Source: Paramyrothecium sp. XJ0827 (Eukaryota; Ascomycota; Sordariomycetes; Hypocreales; Stachybotryaceae). From it: a DNA stretch of 64,000 nt. A program made the position numbers and the translations under genes. Where the stretch lies: the NCBI GenBank assembly GCA_020881915.1, contig JAJFPB010000011.1, positions 1,426,001 through 1,490,000 of the forward strand. The letters run 5' to 3'. This document shows, piece after piece, positions 34,001 through 44,575 of the stretch. The notes beneath the pieces were generated by a model that had not been told where the DNA came from, ran no database searches, and worked only from the letters and a program-made list of their open reading frames with translations. Positions within the stretch are counted from its first letter, which is position 1; the number at the start of each line of letters is the position of its first letter.

Positions 34001-35658
34001 CAACGAGGTCGAGGCGGTGCTCTGCGAAGAGTTCGCCGCCGTGCTCGGCGTCGACGTCGGCGTCACTGACAACTTCTTCGAGCTCGGCGGCCACTCGCTC
34101 ATGGCGACGAAGCTGGCAGCCCGAATTAGTTGACGGCTCGATGTTAAGGTATCGGTCAAGGACGTCTTCGATCAGCCCGTCGTCGCTGACCTGGCATCCT
34201 TCCTTCGCCTAGCACGACTTCACAACCTTACAGATCAGAAAGCACCCCTACAAGCACCCCAATATTCCCCATTTCAGTTGCTGCCCGTGGAAGATCCTCA
34301 CTCATTTGTCACAAATGAGATATCGCCCCTCATTCACCTCCCTCACACCACAATCATGGATGTCTATCCTGTCACCTTTGTCCAGCAAACCTTCCACCGT
34401 GATCCAGCGACAGGACACCCGCGGCCCCCAGCGCCTTTTTACATCGACTTTCCCCCACATACCGATCGTCAATCACTGGTTAGAGCCGTGAAGGACCTGG
34501 TCCAGCACTTTGACATCTTCAGAACCGTCTTCCAATCCGTCGCCGGTCGCTCCTACCAGGTTGTCCTCGACCATCTCGAGGTTCCCATCGAGGTCACTAC
34601 AAATTTGGCAGATCTTTCCGCAACAACACGTGCTTTGGAGAAGGAGGATACGCGAAATCCACTATGTTTGGGGCAATCGATGCTTCGTGTTGCTATTCTG
34701 GAGCAAACGGATTCCGCGGTACGGCTCTTCCTCCGCATGTCACACGCGCTTTATGATGGTTTGAGTTTCGAGAACCTCGTTCGCTCCCTCCATGCTCTGT
34801 ACAATGGCCACCATCTTGCGACTCCGCCGAAATTCGTGGAGTATGTTCGGCATATGATTGACAGTCGCAGAGACGGTCACACATTTTGGCGCTCTGTGCT
34901 CCAGGGCTCGTCAATGACCGTTATCAACAGCTCTAACAATTTCAGCGGTTCCAACAGCCCTCCTCAGCAACATCATGCAGCGGCACGTGCATTGTCGAAA
35001 AGGTCATCAAGCTTTCCAACCAGTCAAATGCCGACGGCATCACACAGGCCACCGTATTTACCGCCGCCTGCGGCCTGACACTGGCAAAGCACACAGCATC
35101 AAACGATGTCGTTCTTGGTCGAGTGGTGTCCGGACGGCAGCATTTGCCCATCAGCTGCCAAGATATAGTGGGCCCTTGCACCAACGCTGTGCCTGTGCGC
35201 ATCCGCCCAGACACCCACAACAGTCCAAGAGAAATGCTCCGCAATGTGCAGGATCAATTCTTCAGCTGTCTTCCTTTCGAAACTATGGGCTTCGACGAAA
35301 TTAAGAAAAATTGTACAGACTGGCCGGATACAAATCTCGGATTATGGTTGCGGCACAGCCTACCAGAACTTTGAGATGCGACCTGAAAGTCAAAGCCAAG
35401 ATCAGCGGATTCGGCTGAATTATTTCGAATCAGATGCCGCGCTTATACCAGAACCCCACCACGATGCTACAGTGACAAGACAGTTCACCGATCAAACCAG
35501 TTCATGACATAGATATGTCGGGAGTACCTGAGCCCGATGGCCTTCGTCTACGGGTTTCTATCGCAGCGGACCCACGCGTTATTGATGTTGACAAAATAGA
35601 AGATATCCTCCGTAGGCTTTGCGAGGAATTACACGCCCTGAATGCAGCCCTCCAACAG
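31064..35658 (+). pseudogene. N-methylating NRPS fragment (A - nMT - PCP - C), 5'-truncated
   Basis: Part of a fungal non-ribosomal peptide synthetase. The adenylation domain shows FTSGSTGKPKGV (A3), AYGPTEN (A5), YRTGDRARW (A7) and KIRGHRIEPAEVE (A8). An S-adenosylmethionine N-methyltransferase (LEIGTGTGMVLFNL) is inserted between A8 and the A-domain end (NANGKVDRREL). A carrier domain follows (FFELGGHSLMATKL, Ser = phosphopantetheine site), then a condensation domain with SHALYDGLS in place of HHxxxDG. A-nMT-PCP-C is the layout of the second half of cyclodepsipeptide synthetases of the enniatin/beauvericin/bassianolide type; the assignment to that group is inference. The 5' part is missing. 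Breaks: 33495-33497, a TGA at 34134-34136, about 34920-34970, 35332-35334 and 35494-35496. Confidence 0.85.
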
Positions 35659-36830
35659 TCCGTCCCTCACAATATCAGCAGTGAAGATCGGATTTATATT
35701 CTCGGCGTCGGCAACCTGGGCAAATTTGTTGCCCATGCCTTGCGAAGGCAACATTCTCGATTGCCTATCACAGTGCTTCTTCATCGACGAGCGCTTATCT
35801 CCAAGTGGGATGAAGCAGGTCGAGCTATCGAGTGCATCATGGACGACGTTCCAGTCAAAACAACGGGCTTCGACATTGAGCTTCTTACTGCATCGACCGA
35901 GAATGGAGCGCGAATGCCACAGGTTCCAATCAAGCATCTAATTGTTGCGACCAAGACGTATGCGACAGCGTCGGCGATTGGTATGGTAAAGCATCGTCTC
36001 GACAGTACTTCGAGCATCCTGTTTCTGCAAAACGGGAAGGGTTAGACGATGAATCTATCAATCAATATATACTATGTAGCTGACCATATCTAGGTATCAC
36101 CGATGAGGTGTCCGCTTCCGTCTTCGACGATATTAAATCGCGACCATCATATTGGATGGGAGTCTGCAGTTGCAGTGCATTCCCCACATCTCCATCTCCA
36201 CTCATTCATGTTGCTCGAGGAACCATGAGACTAGGGGCTCTTTTCGGGCCATCCAACGGCCTGTCCGATGACTTGTCGTCCAGTCATAATCCCATGATCC
36301 AATGTCTGCTGGAGTCGCCAGACCTCGAAGTGACCCTAACTACACCGGAAGGAATCAAGGAAGCACAACTACAGAAACTAGTGGTCAATGCCGTCGTCAA
36401 TCCCTTGACCGCCGTTTTCCGGTGCAGGACGGGTCAACTTTTCGATCACCAACCAAGACTTGCCTTGATGCAGGCACTTTTGAAGGAGACCGGGGAAATA
36501 GTTCGAGGCATACAACGCGGAGGTACTAGCAAGCTTGCCAATCCCTTGTTCAGAGACGAAAACCTGCTGGCGTTGGTTGAGAAAAGCTCGAAACGGGTAG
36601 GAGGGGGTAGGACATCAATGCTTCAAGATATCGAAGCTGGGCGAATAACGGAGATTGACTACATCAACGGGTATCTCGTCTTGCAAGCAAAACATCTGGG
36701 CCTGTCTTGCACCCACAACAGTCTTCTCACCGACCTCGTCAAACAGCGGCAAGCCATCGAGAACGATGAGATCTGGACCTTGTTCGTCATACCGAGCCAA
36801 GCGCCTTTTACGGAGAGACAAGGTCAGTAA
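35659..36830 (+). CDS. Ketopantoate/ketoisovalerate reductase-family domain, fused in frame to the NRPS end
   Basis: Two exons (to 36040 and from 36094; 53-bp intron gttaga...tctag, phase 1) give about 372 residues. The N-terminal Rossmann motif (RIYILGVGNLGKFVAHAL) binds NADPH. The C-terminal ketopantoate-reductase helical domain has KLVVNAVVNPLTAVF (substrate-side Lys and Asn), SMLQDIEAGR and EIDYINGYL. In beauvericin and enniatin producers a member of this family reduces 2-ketoisovalerate to the hydroxy acid used by the synthetase. Here no stop or start separates it from the condensation-domain tail (35515-35658): the frame is continuous. Its usual N-terminal leader of several dozen residues seems absent. 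It is either a deletion fusion or a genuine fused gene. Confidence 0.8.
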
Positions 36831-39032
36831 TTCTGGAACGTACTCACAGGATGGTTTGGGAAGGGGCACGATGGCAAGTGCCAGCACAGCACAGTTCAAA
36901 TACTGGGGGGATGGAATGTGGCGGCGGATACGAAGCGACAACTGCACCGTAGCAGAAACTCGAGTGTTTTCTATCGTGCTGTGCCTTAATCGCTATGTGG
37001 GACATTTAGATATTTTGGGGTTTTTTTACCCTGGTGCAAATGAAAGGGAGAGGGGGGGGGGTCAAGGATATTGCCTTCTGTCCGCAAAAAAATGATGATC
37101 GGTTGTTTGTTGCGCAAGGTTTTGTTTTTCTTTTCTTTGCAATTTTTTTCCTGTCTCCATCTTTCCTCTAATCGTTAGATCCCATCATAGAACAGTTCAA
37201 ACAGAGGACAAAACCCAGCTATTCGATGTGTGACGTCATCTCCACTGGCATTGTCTGGCAAACAGATGCGTGTAGAGGGAGAATGGATCCTCAGTGATTT
37301 CCATTGGCTGATTTGGTACGCGTTCTGGAGGGCTTGCATAATTCTAGGTATAAATGCATGACCAGGAATACAGAGACGAGCGGCGAGCGACCGTTCGAGG
37401 CGAAAGATGAGAAAATGCAGTCTCATTTTGACCGCCTGGAGACAATCAGCGATATTGTATGCCCCGGTCGAGGCCTGCCCACAAGGAACATGATCCATCG
37501 TTTTTGTTTATTTAACATTACTTGAGGGTGGATACTTTCATCTGGCCTTCCTCAAAGGGGTGAGCCCTGCCATTATCTCATCTTGGCCTGTGCTCTGCAC
37601 TAAAACGCGAGAAATTTGGCTTCGATCTGTACCCTGGAGCAAGGCGTCAAAGGTGCACACGTTTTTTGGAAAGCAAAAATGTGCTCTATGATGAGCGGGC
37701 TATCTTCTCATGAGATCGTGTTTTCTTGCTGAGATGACATTAAAAGGAAAAAAAGAGAAAAAAAATCATGCAATGCTTAAATTTCCTGGATAAGCGCGAT
37801 ACAGCTCATGCTAATGAAGCCGAACAAGGATGTTGTGTTCGTTTGGCAAAAGACTTGACATTCCCGAAAACATTATTTGGGGACCTCCTAGGATTGGCGT
37901 TTTATCAGAGCATGACTTGAGGGAACTTCATCGTGTATGTTGATCTTTTGTTTCGTATTCCTTGCCTCCCTACACTTCCCGCTCCCTCAGTCTCTTCAAT
38001 CTCACCCTCTACTGTAAGGTTGACTCAGTCCGGCCCCCGACTGCGACGTAACGACCGTTGGGAACCATCGGCAGTCTCACAACAAAACAGGAGGCAAACT
38101 GGTAATGGGATGGAGGAAATGGGTTATGTGACTATCTGTAGGAATAGATATGCGTCCTGTAACTATAGGTCTTATTTTGTACCATTCATCGCACCCTCAT
38201 CTCGGTTGTCGACAGGTGGGGATTTCCAAAGTGTCCATTACACCATGAAGTGTGGTGTGATTATATAAGCTTTACATAGGGAGTTTGCACCACCAGAAAC
38301 CTAGGTTGAATGGTACGGGCGACGTTTACGTATAACTTAGTCGTGTTAATTGCTGCTAAGTTTGGTATCAACCAAAGGTCTTCTGCAGAGTGATTGACAT
38401 CACAAGAGTCGACAGGATATGAATAGAACTTCATATCTTCCCCCAACAGAGCGACTGGCATTATTTTGGTTGTCGTTTCGAACCGATCTGTCAATAGCTG
38501 CTCGGGGCTGTTCAAGAAGCGAATTGGAATTTGTGCGACCGCGGTTTTGGAACTCTGGACGGTATATACAAGACTACTTAACTGCATTTTCTGGACCGTG
38601 CATCAGTCAACCATATTTATACCGCTCGCTGCCTGCCAAGCTGAACAATGTTGACCAATTGTGTTCATTTCCCACTCACCCGATGACTTAGATGCGAGCC
38701 TCCAGCGCATCTGATCCGGTTAAGTCTATCGCCAGCTCCTCTACTATATTCGATATTTAGTTCTGCAAGTTCAATATTAGCTCTTCTGTCGCTGGCCGAT
38801 CGGCCACGGCGGCATGACTTTACGTATCAACTCCTGACGTTGTTAATTACTCACTTCTGGCTTCTTTATATATCACTTCTGACACTTTTCGACCCAAGCA
38901 AGGCACAAATAATGCACGCTAGTAGATGTAGTGAAATATTGATTAATCAGTAACTTTTGATAGTCGAACCATCGTATTTACCTCCGGTGTCGCATTCTAA
39001 CGCTTTACTAGATACCTAGTTCTCTCATCCCT
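36831..39032. other. Intergenic, no gene recognised
   Basis: About 2.2 kb with short ORFs only (for example 37175-37498 minus). It contains the left copy of a 33-bp inverted repeat at 38616-38648. Confidence 0.5.
38616..38648 (+). repeat. 33-bp inverted repeat, left copy
   Basis: Begins tttataccgctcgctgcctg and continues through gccaagctgaacaa. It matches the reverse complement of 42795-42827 at 30 of 33 positions. Confidence 0.75.
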
Positions 39033-40592
39033 TCACTTGATAAGGTCTCTCACAGCCGCTTCTGCCCACGACTTAGATATATCAAGATGCGGGGTTTGTG
39101 TGATGATGGCTGAGAATTGGTCTGCTGATGGGAACCTCGTGATCTCGTTGACGAAGAATTCGCCGTCAGCAGAGAGCTCGGATACACCAATGTCGAGACG
39201 CACGCCGATCTGCAGAGATGCGTAATGTTCTTTGGCGTCAGATCGTTCCAGAAGCCGGGAGCGCACGAACTTGGCGAAATTGTACAACTCATCACGCTTT
39301 TTGAGTTGCTCTTTCGGATCGGTTGAAAACCAGCCGAAATCATTATTTAGCATCAGGGGCCTTACCGCTAACTTCTTCGGCTCCGAATTCCAATCAAAGC
39401 AAGTCCGAGCTGCATTTATGACCCGGTTGCCGCACAAAAATACCCGGAATTCGCCAAATTCTACCAGTGAATCAACGTACTCCTGGTGAAACCAAACGTG
39501 GTGACCGGGGCTCTTTCCGGACGGAGTGCACTTGGCTCTTGTTCGATTTGTTGAATGTCTAAAATAAACATCGCCCGCGCCACAACTGTGGCTTCGTTTG
39601 AACACAGTTTTCTGCTGAGGGTTGGGGAGAGTGCATTCGCTCTGTCCAAAGCAGGTCTTTGGTCGGTACGAGTATCTACCCGATTCTTTTGCAGTTTCGT
39701 CTAATGCACGAACATCTCCTATCTTTAGTTCCGCCCATTTCTTTTCTGTCTCGCTTGGATAAAGTGTGATGTTGCCGCGGAGTGCTGAAACGAGTCGTAA
39801 GTGGTCGTAAAAGGCCGGTCCCCGAAGTTTATGCCAACTGCAGTCTGTCCGTAGATCCAGCATGATTATTCTTTTTGCATGAATGTCGGATATATGCTCG
39901 ATTAGTTTGTTTTGCATGACTTGATTGACTACCCAGTCCCAGGTTTGGAACTCTGCGGAGAGCCGACTCGAACTACTCAGAAGATGAGCCATCAAGAGAG
40001 CTTGGTGGACTATTAGCCGGCCATTCTCCTCGCCGATGAATCTGCTGCCGAGCCTCGCCTTTAAAGCTTCAAGCGTGGCTGGGTTTGTGAAGCCAGGAAT
40101 CTCATCTCCCAAAATTTCCTGGTCCTCAAGACAGATTGGAATACCAAGAAAATCACTTTCCGCGATGTTGTCCACTGACGACGCACCAATGCAGATGACA
40201 TGAGCATCACGCTCACTGGTCTGGATCTTAGTTGTGTTGACCGAAATTTTGACACCTAAGCGAAGGCACAAGCTTGAGAACTCGGGAACGTGAAAGCGAC
40301 CAGGTTCGGAGGCGATTCTATCTAAAAGCCGGACGCGCTCATTCGCTCTCATCCTCTCAATATGGGATAATCCCAGTTTTGCTAGACAAAGAAAGGTTGC
40401 TTCTCGAGATACGTTGAGGGCCGCGTTGACGAATGCCACGAAATTGGCGTGTCGCGTGCTTTTGGGGGGCTGAAAGGCTTCCCAACCATCCTGAACTCGT
40501 TTGCACTCCCGTTGCGTGAGCTTATCTGTCAAGACGAGCCGCTCAAGTGCTTCGTCACAAGTGAGTGAAACGTATGGTCGATGCCTGTGCAT
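39033..40592 (-). CDS. Hypothetical 519-residue protein, possible ATP-grasp-like C-terminus
   Basis: A single long uninterrupted ORF starting at ATG 40592. The N-terminal 100 residues are helical and basic (LTDKLTQRECKRVQDGWEAF). The middle has a hydrophobic beta strand next to Asp/Ser (DAHVICIGASSVD) and a later KRIIMLDLRTDCSWHK. The last 150 residues carry strand-turn patterns (GEFRVFLCGNRVINAARTCF, SLQIGVRLDIGVSEL, GEFFVNEITRFPSADQF). The acidic residue in RLDIGV and the E/N pair in FVNEITR recall the metal-binding strands of ATP-grasp enzymes, but the rest of that fold is not evident to me, so function is not assigned. It is divergently arranged with the 41112 gene across about 520 bp. 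Confidence 0.68.
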   Translation of the reverse strand: MHRHRPYVSLTCDEALERLVLTDKLTQRECKRVQDGWEAFQPPKSTRHANFVAFVNAALNVSREATFLCLAKLGLSHIERMRANERVRLLDRIASEPGRFHVPEFSSLCLRLGVKISVNTTKIQTSERDAHVICIGASSVDNIAESDFLGIPICLEDQEILGDEIPGFTNPATLEALKARLGSRFIGEENGRLIVHQALLMAHLLSSSSRLSAEFQTWDWVVNQVMQNKLIEHISDIHAKRIIMLDLRTDCSWHKLRGPAFYDHLRLVSALRGNITLYPSETEKKWAELKIGDVRALDETAKESGRYSYRPKTCFGQSECTLPNPQQKTVFKRSHSCGAGDVYFRHSTNRTRAKCTPSGKSPGHHVWFHQEYVDSLVEFGEFRVFLCGNRVINAARTCFDWNSEPKKLAVRPLMLNNDFGWFSTDPKEQLKKRDELYNFAKFVRSRLLERSDAKEHYASLQIGVRLDIGVSELSADGEFFVNEITRFPSADQFSAIITQTPHLDISKSWAEAAVRDLIK

Positions 40593-41111
40593 CGTCGAAT
40601 TGAGGAGAAGAAGTGAAGAAAAGAGGAAGTGGTTGCAAAATGATAGGGATAGTCACAAAATGGTAAGGGTAGGTGCGAAATTGTAATGCTGCTTGCAAAT
40701 GGTATGGGCGACTGACAGATGAAGGGGCCGGAAAGTGGGGCAATACACCCTGATGGATTCTGACCAATCAACACGAATCTCTTGACACGCTACGGCCGAG
40801 GCGATAGCCAGAGCCAAATGCGCGTTCTGCGTCGACACGTGGCTCATCCTCGAAAACTTCTCCGCGCCCCATCAAACTCTCACTCTATATGTTCTGCCCA
40901 CACCAATAGTCGCTCACGTCCCGGCTGTCCTTTCCTTTCTTTGCCCTCAGCTAACCATTGCTAAGCCCAACTTTTGTCTTCTACCGGTACCGCCCCTGGC
41001 ACGCACTTGAGGACGTGACCACATATCATCCCTGGGCTTGTCTATCTTGAGTTTTTCGTCGTGCCTAGGACAGTTGCGGCTGTTTGTTACCGTCTGCGCC
41101 TGCGTGCCATA
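40593..41111. promoter_or_regulatory. Shared upstream region of two divergent genes
   Basis: 519 bp between two start codons, presumably a bidirectional promoter. Three direct repeats of a unit resembling gcaaaatgatagggatagtcac / acaaaatggtaagggtaggt / gcaaatggtatgggcgactg are visible at about 40635-40720. No factor site is claimed. Confidence 0.5.
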
Positions 41112-42758
41112 ATGTCTCCTGATGAGCCTCTTCGGAAAAAACAGAAGCTCCATCGTCGGCCTCGTCTTGTTCAATTTGATGATGACAACGAAGGTGCTAC
41201 AACGCCTAGTCTCAAGCCGGCCCCGGAATCGCCTCAAGTTGAAGCATCAAGAATCGACACCACCGGCTCAGCCGTTAATGTTCGCGAGGACGAGAATGAG
41301 CCGGAGCCGATTGTCATCTCGTCAAGCGGCACAGATGATGTCAGATGCCAAACAACAAGCCTGATTTCGTCCAATCCAGAAGAACGACAACGTTCGGGAA
41401 CTCCCAGTGGCAAGGCTGCCAGCGAAGGCCAAGGGGGTACTGAAATAACCGAAGGTGTTTCCTGTTCGGAAACTACTATCCCAACAGCTACTTCCGAACA
41501 TGCAGGTGAGCTTGGGCTTGCCAAGCAATCGAAAACATCTCTTGGCCAGGATGGCACAGGAGATCTCAGCGAAAATGACAGCTGGGAGACAGTTGAGCGG
41601 ACTCCCTCCCCTGGAGCCGAAGTCGAAGGGATCCAGACCACTGACGCTGAGTACTCAGATGGCGAGCAGCATGATTTGGAGCCGGTGACCAACCATACTC
41701 AAGTGCGTCGTAACGATTCGTCAAATCCTGCTACGGATATGGGAGAGAGGAAAGTTAGTGAAGTCGATTCGCCCAAAACTACCTCAGAAATGGCAGAGAA
41801 TCCGCTGCGGGATTTGCAATGCATTGAGCGACACCGCAGGAGAAAAGCCGGAGGCGTGATGTTCCTGGAGTTGAACTGTCTCCTGCGCGATGGTACCAGA
41901 GAATGGTTGCCAGAATTCGATGTCCAGCAAGCAGCCAACGCCGCTGTGGCCACGTACTGGGCCAACCTGCCACGATACGGCAGACGTCCGACCACACTCC
42001 CGATGCTTTTCAAAATCCACGGACGCCAAAATGAGGATGACCTCTTACTGCAGGTGGTGGGGAGCCCGTTTTTCGTTCCGAAATTCCAGAGAGCCCTCCA
42101 GGACATGAGGAAGGCGCCGGACTGCAACTACACCTTCGATCCCAGTCCAGTCATAATGGCGGAAGAAGAAGTTCAAAAGCAATGGCCCCATGAACTGGGG
42201 CAGTGGTCCCAGGGTTCTATGCCGTGGGTTAATGACACTTCTCGAAATGAACTACAGATCATTTTCAGTCATCGGAAATACAAGGACGAGTATTGGAAAT
42301 ATCAGTTCTACTGCTTAAGGACATACAGCAAAGGCTGGGAAGACGAGGCGCAGGTACAACTCGAAGACAATGCTGCGGTTCTAACCTACTGGGCAAGCAG
42401 CCCGGGCATACGAGAAGAGCAGAGCAAGGAGGTGCCCGAAGTGTTGAGGCGAGAGTTGCAAATCCTAGAGTACGAGAAAGACGAGGGAGGGTTGCGATTC
42501 AGTGTTCAGTATGTCGGCGAGTCGTCGTGCGAGGGCGACACCAGATGGGTCATGGAGGATGAGCTGTCGAGACGTTTCAGACATAGCCATGCGTACCTGG
42601 AATACATCGCTAGCATCGACTTGGCTGGCGCCGACTCGGATGAGGCTTTGCCTGACACAACTTCAGATGCTCACCGCTTTGAGCTTCATCCAAGAACAGA
42701 GCGGAAAGCCTGGTTGAAGAAGAGAAAGAACCGAAGTGAACATGGGAGTATCGGATGA
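41112..42758 (+). CDS. Nuclear-looking protein with three chromodomain-like repeats
   Basis: A 548-residue intact ORF. I take the ATG at 41112 (MSPDEPLRKKQKL) rather than the upstream GTG. A basic start (RKKQKLHRRPR) may be a nuclear signal. Residues about 25-240 are acidic, Ser/Thr/Glu-rich and probably disordered. Then come three related units of about 60-70 residues: IERHRRRKAGGVMFLELNCL ... EWLPEFDVQQ with a following YWA, then IIFSHRKYKDEYWKYQFYCL ... GWEDEAQVQL with YWA, then ILEYEKDEGGLRFSVQYV ... RWVMEDELS with YLEYIAS. Beta strands followed by a W-x-x-E/D and a C-terminal helix is the chromodomain plan, suggesting histone-tail or protein binding. The match is by eye. The end is basic (RKAWLKKRKNR). 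Confidence 0.62.
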   Translation: MSPDEPLRKKQKLHRRPRLVQFDDDNEGATTPSLKPAPESPQVEASRIDTTGSAVNVREDENEPEPIVISSSGTDDVRCQTTSLISSNPEERQRSGTPSGKAASEGQGGTEITEGVSCSETTIPTATSEHAGELGLAKQSKTSLGQDGTGDLSENDSWETVERTPSPGAEVEGIQTTDAEYSDGEQHDLEPVTNHTQVRRNDSSNPATDMGERKVSEVDSPKTTSEMAENPLRDLQCIERHRRRKAGGVMFLELNCLLRDGTREWLPEFDVQQAANAAVATYWANLPRYGRRPTTLPMLFKIHGRQNEDDLLLQVVGSPFFVPKFQRALQDMRKAPDCNYTFDPSPVIMAEEEVQKQWPHELGQWSQGSMPWVNDTSRNELQIIFSHRKYKDEYWKYQFYCLRTYSKGWEDEAQVQLEDNAAVLTYWASSPGIREEQSKEVPEVLRRELQILEYEKDEGGLRFSVQYVGESSCEGDTRWVMEDELSRRFRHSHAYLEYIASIDLAGADSDEALPDTTSDAHRFELHPRTERKAWLKKRKNRSEHGSIG

Positions 42759-42794
42759 GCTGAAGAGGAACTTATCAACCCGCGTTGGCCTGAC

Positions 42795-42827
42795 TTGTTC
42801 AGCTTGGCAAGCAGCAAGCGGAATAAA
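42795..42827 (-). repeat. 33-bp inverted repeat, right copy
   Basis: The inverted partner of 38616-38648. The pair brackets the two divergent genes 39033-40592 and 41112-42758. Confidence 0.75.
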
Positions 42828-43329
42828 GATCGGCCGATTTTTTATTAAAGAAATGCATTCAAGTGGCAATGTGTTTTACCTGTTCAGGTCGAAAATGGCC
42901 GTCGCTCAACATAATCCTTTCGGCTTGCTTCTCAAACAGCCACCGGCCATGCAGTGCCCAATCGCTCCGTCAACCGCTCTGTCGAGGGAAACAATAATCT
43001 CATTTTTCATTTCCTGTCGACTTTTAAAATGTCATCATTATATGCTTGGTATCGTCTGAAAAGTGCTGAAGGACGTGGGTTCCCTGTCACTAGATCGTGG
43101 AGGAAGGTTTGCTGGACCCAAGTAACAGGTTAGACATCCAGAATTGTGCTATTAGCAAACAAATAAAGGGGGAAGATCTCATTCGTGACAAGAGTCTGCC
43201 GTGGATAGCAGTTGGAATGGGGGATATTGACGAGCTCGTAGGAGTTCATTGTGCTCTTTGTGGCTGTGAAGCTGTTGCGATTGAAGGCGCCTTGCCACGT
43301 CGGCGACGATGCGTTAATTCGCAACAGAA
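42828..43329. other. Intergenic, no gene recognised
   Basis: About 0.5 kb. An ORF beginning near 43097 runs into the NRPS scrap but its first 80 codons resemble nothing I know. Confidence 0.45.
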
Positions 43330-43543
43330 TCTCAGCAGGATCAAGCTGAAGGACTTGGATAGCGAGCCTTTAGCCATGACGGCCACGACTCGGCTCGACC
43401 TCGAGTTCTACCTGTTCCAGGAGGAAGGTCGATTGGGTGGCAGCGTGCTATTTGCCACGGACCTGTTCGAGCCTGAAACCGTGCGCGGCATCATTGCCGT
43501 CTTCCAAGAGATACTATACCGGGGCCTTAACGAAAGCTACTAG
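43330..43543 (+). pseudogene. NRPS condensation-domain C-terminal scrap
   Basis: About 70 codons with the end of an NRPS condensation domain: SRIKLKDLDSEP, TRLDLEFYLFQEEG, GGSVLFATDLFEPETVRGII and FQEILYRGL. The frame stops at 43541-43543. In intact synthetases this piece is followed within about ten residues by the linker that leads into an adenylation domain. That linker (AVLPLTDGL...) is what the large NRPS fragment begins with at 31070. The two pieces could therefore be the separated halves of one gene or parts of two related ones. Confidence 0.65.
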
Positions 43544-44575
43544 AAACCCTATATACAATACTGCAAATACTACATCATGTGTTTAAAAGTGAAGTTGAAA
43601 GAAATCAAAGAAGAAAAAATTCCTTCAAACAGAAGGCCAAAAAGGTCGTAAATGAATCAATTGCCTGGAGGCGTTGCAAGAATGGCACTGTCCGCAGAAG
43701 CTATTATTGCCATTGTTTGGATCATGGTATCACTGCCACCGTTGTTTCTGCTCCTCTATAGACTCGCCAGTGGTCGCAACCAGCCCTCAAGACCTACGTC
43801 TCCTAATTCAGTGATTGCTTGTGACTGACATCTCAAAGCTTATTGGAACATTCACTGACGTCCTTGGGAGCTCAAGAACGAGTCCCGAGTTCGGACGTAG
43901 TTCGTCCTGACATTGATGTATAGGCCTTCTGATCTGGAGCTCTTGCGGTATAGCGAAACAGACATTTGAGACAAGGCAAGAACAGTTCTGAAAATGGGAA
44001 CGCAGAGCAATTGTTACAAGCTCTCCACCTTTCTTTGTTTTCGAATAGTGGTTGTTTTCTTTGGAGGATGTCATGGCACGGCTTTTAACTACCCCAATTG
44101 TTTAAATAACAAAGTAATTGAGAGACTCTCAGACTGCAAGTTAACACAGATCCAAATTGGTATTGTAAGATTGTATTTTCCTCGCCAATACTATCATCTT
44201 GAACACCTTCGACATTGTGAATGCCCCAACAATATCATCATCGCACCATGCCTATGACCGTTGCTCCTCTAACCTTTCTACCTGCTTTGATATACGATAA
44301 CCGGGGAGTATTGCCGAGAGGCTCTTGTTGCACTAAAAGAGGAGGAAGGCTGAGGGATCGGAAGATATCTTGGGGATGACGTATGTCTTGCTATCGCAGG
44401 TCAGCCTCGGTGTCAGGAAACCAATTGACTGCATAGATGTCGCCTACCCTAGCGTCTATTGAACGTCCAACTTTCGCGCTCCATCAGTCTCGCGAGCACT
44501 ATTCGAAGATCCTGAAGCGTGGCCATGAGATATCTAGGGGAGGAGCGCCGGTGTAGCGACAAAGAGTGGTGAAAC
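43544..44575. other. Intergenic, no gene recognised
   Basis: About 1 kb, short ORFs only. Confidence 0.5.

Noticed and set aside
37175..37498. 107-codon minus-strand ORF as a gene
   Set aside because: No family resemblance, no intron or conserved motif, and surrounding DNA looks intergenic.
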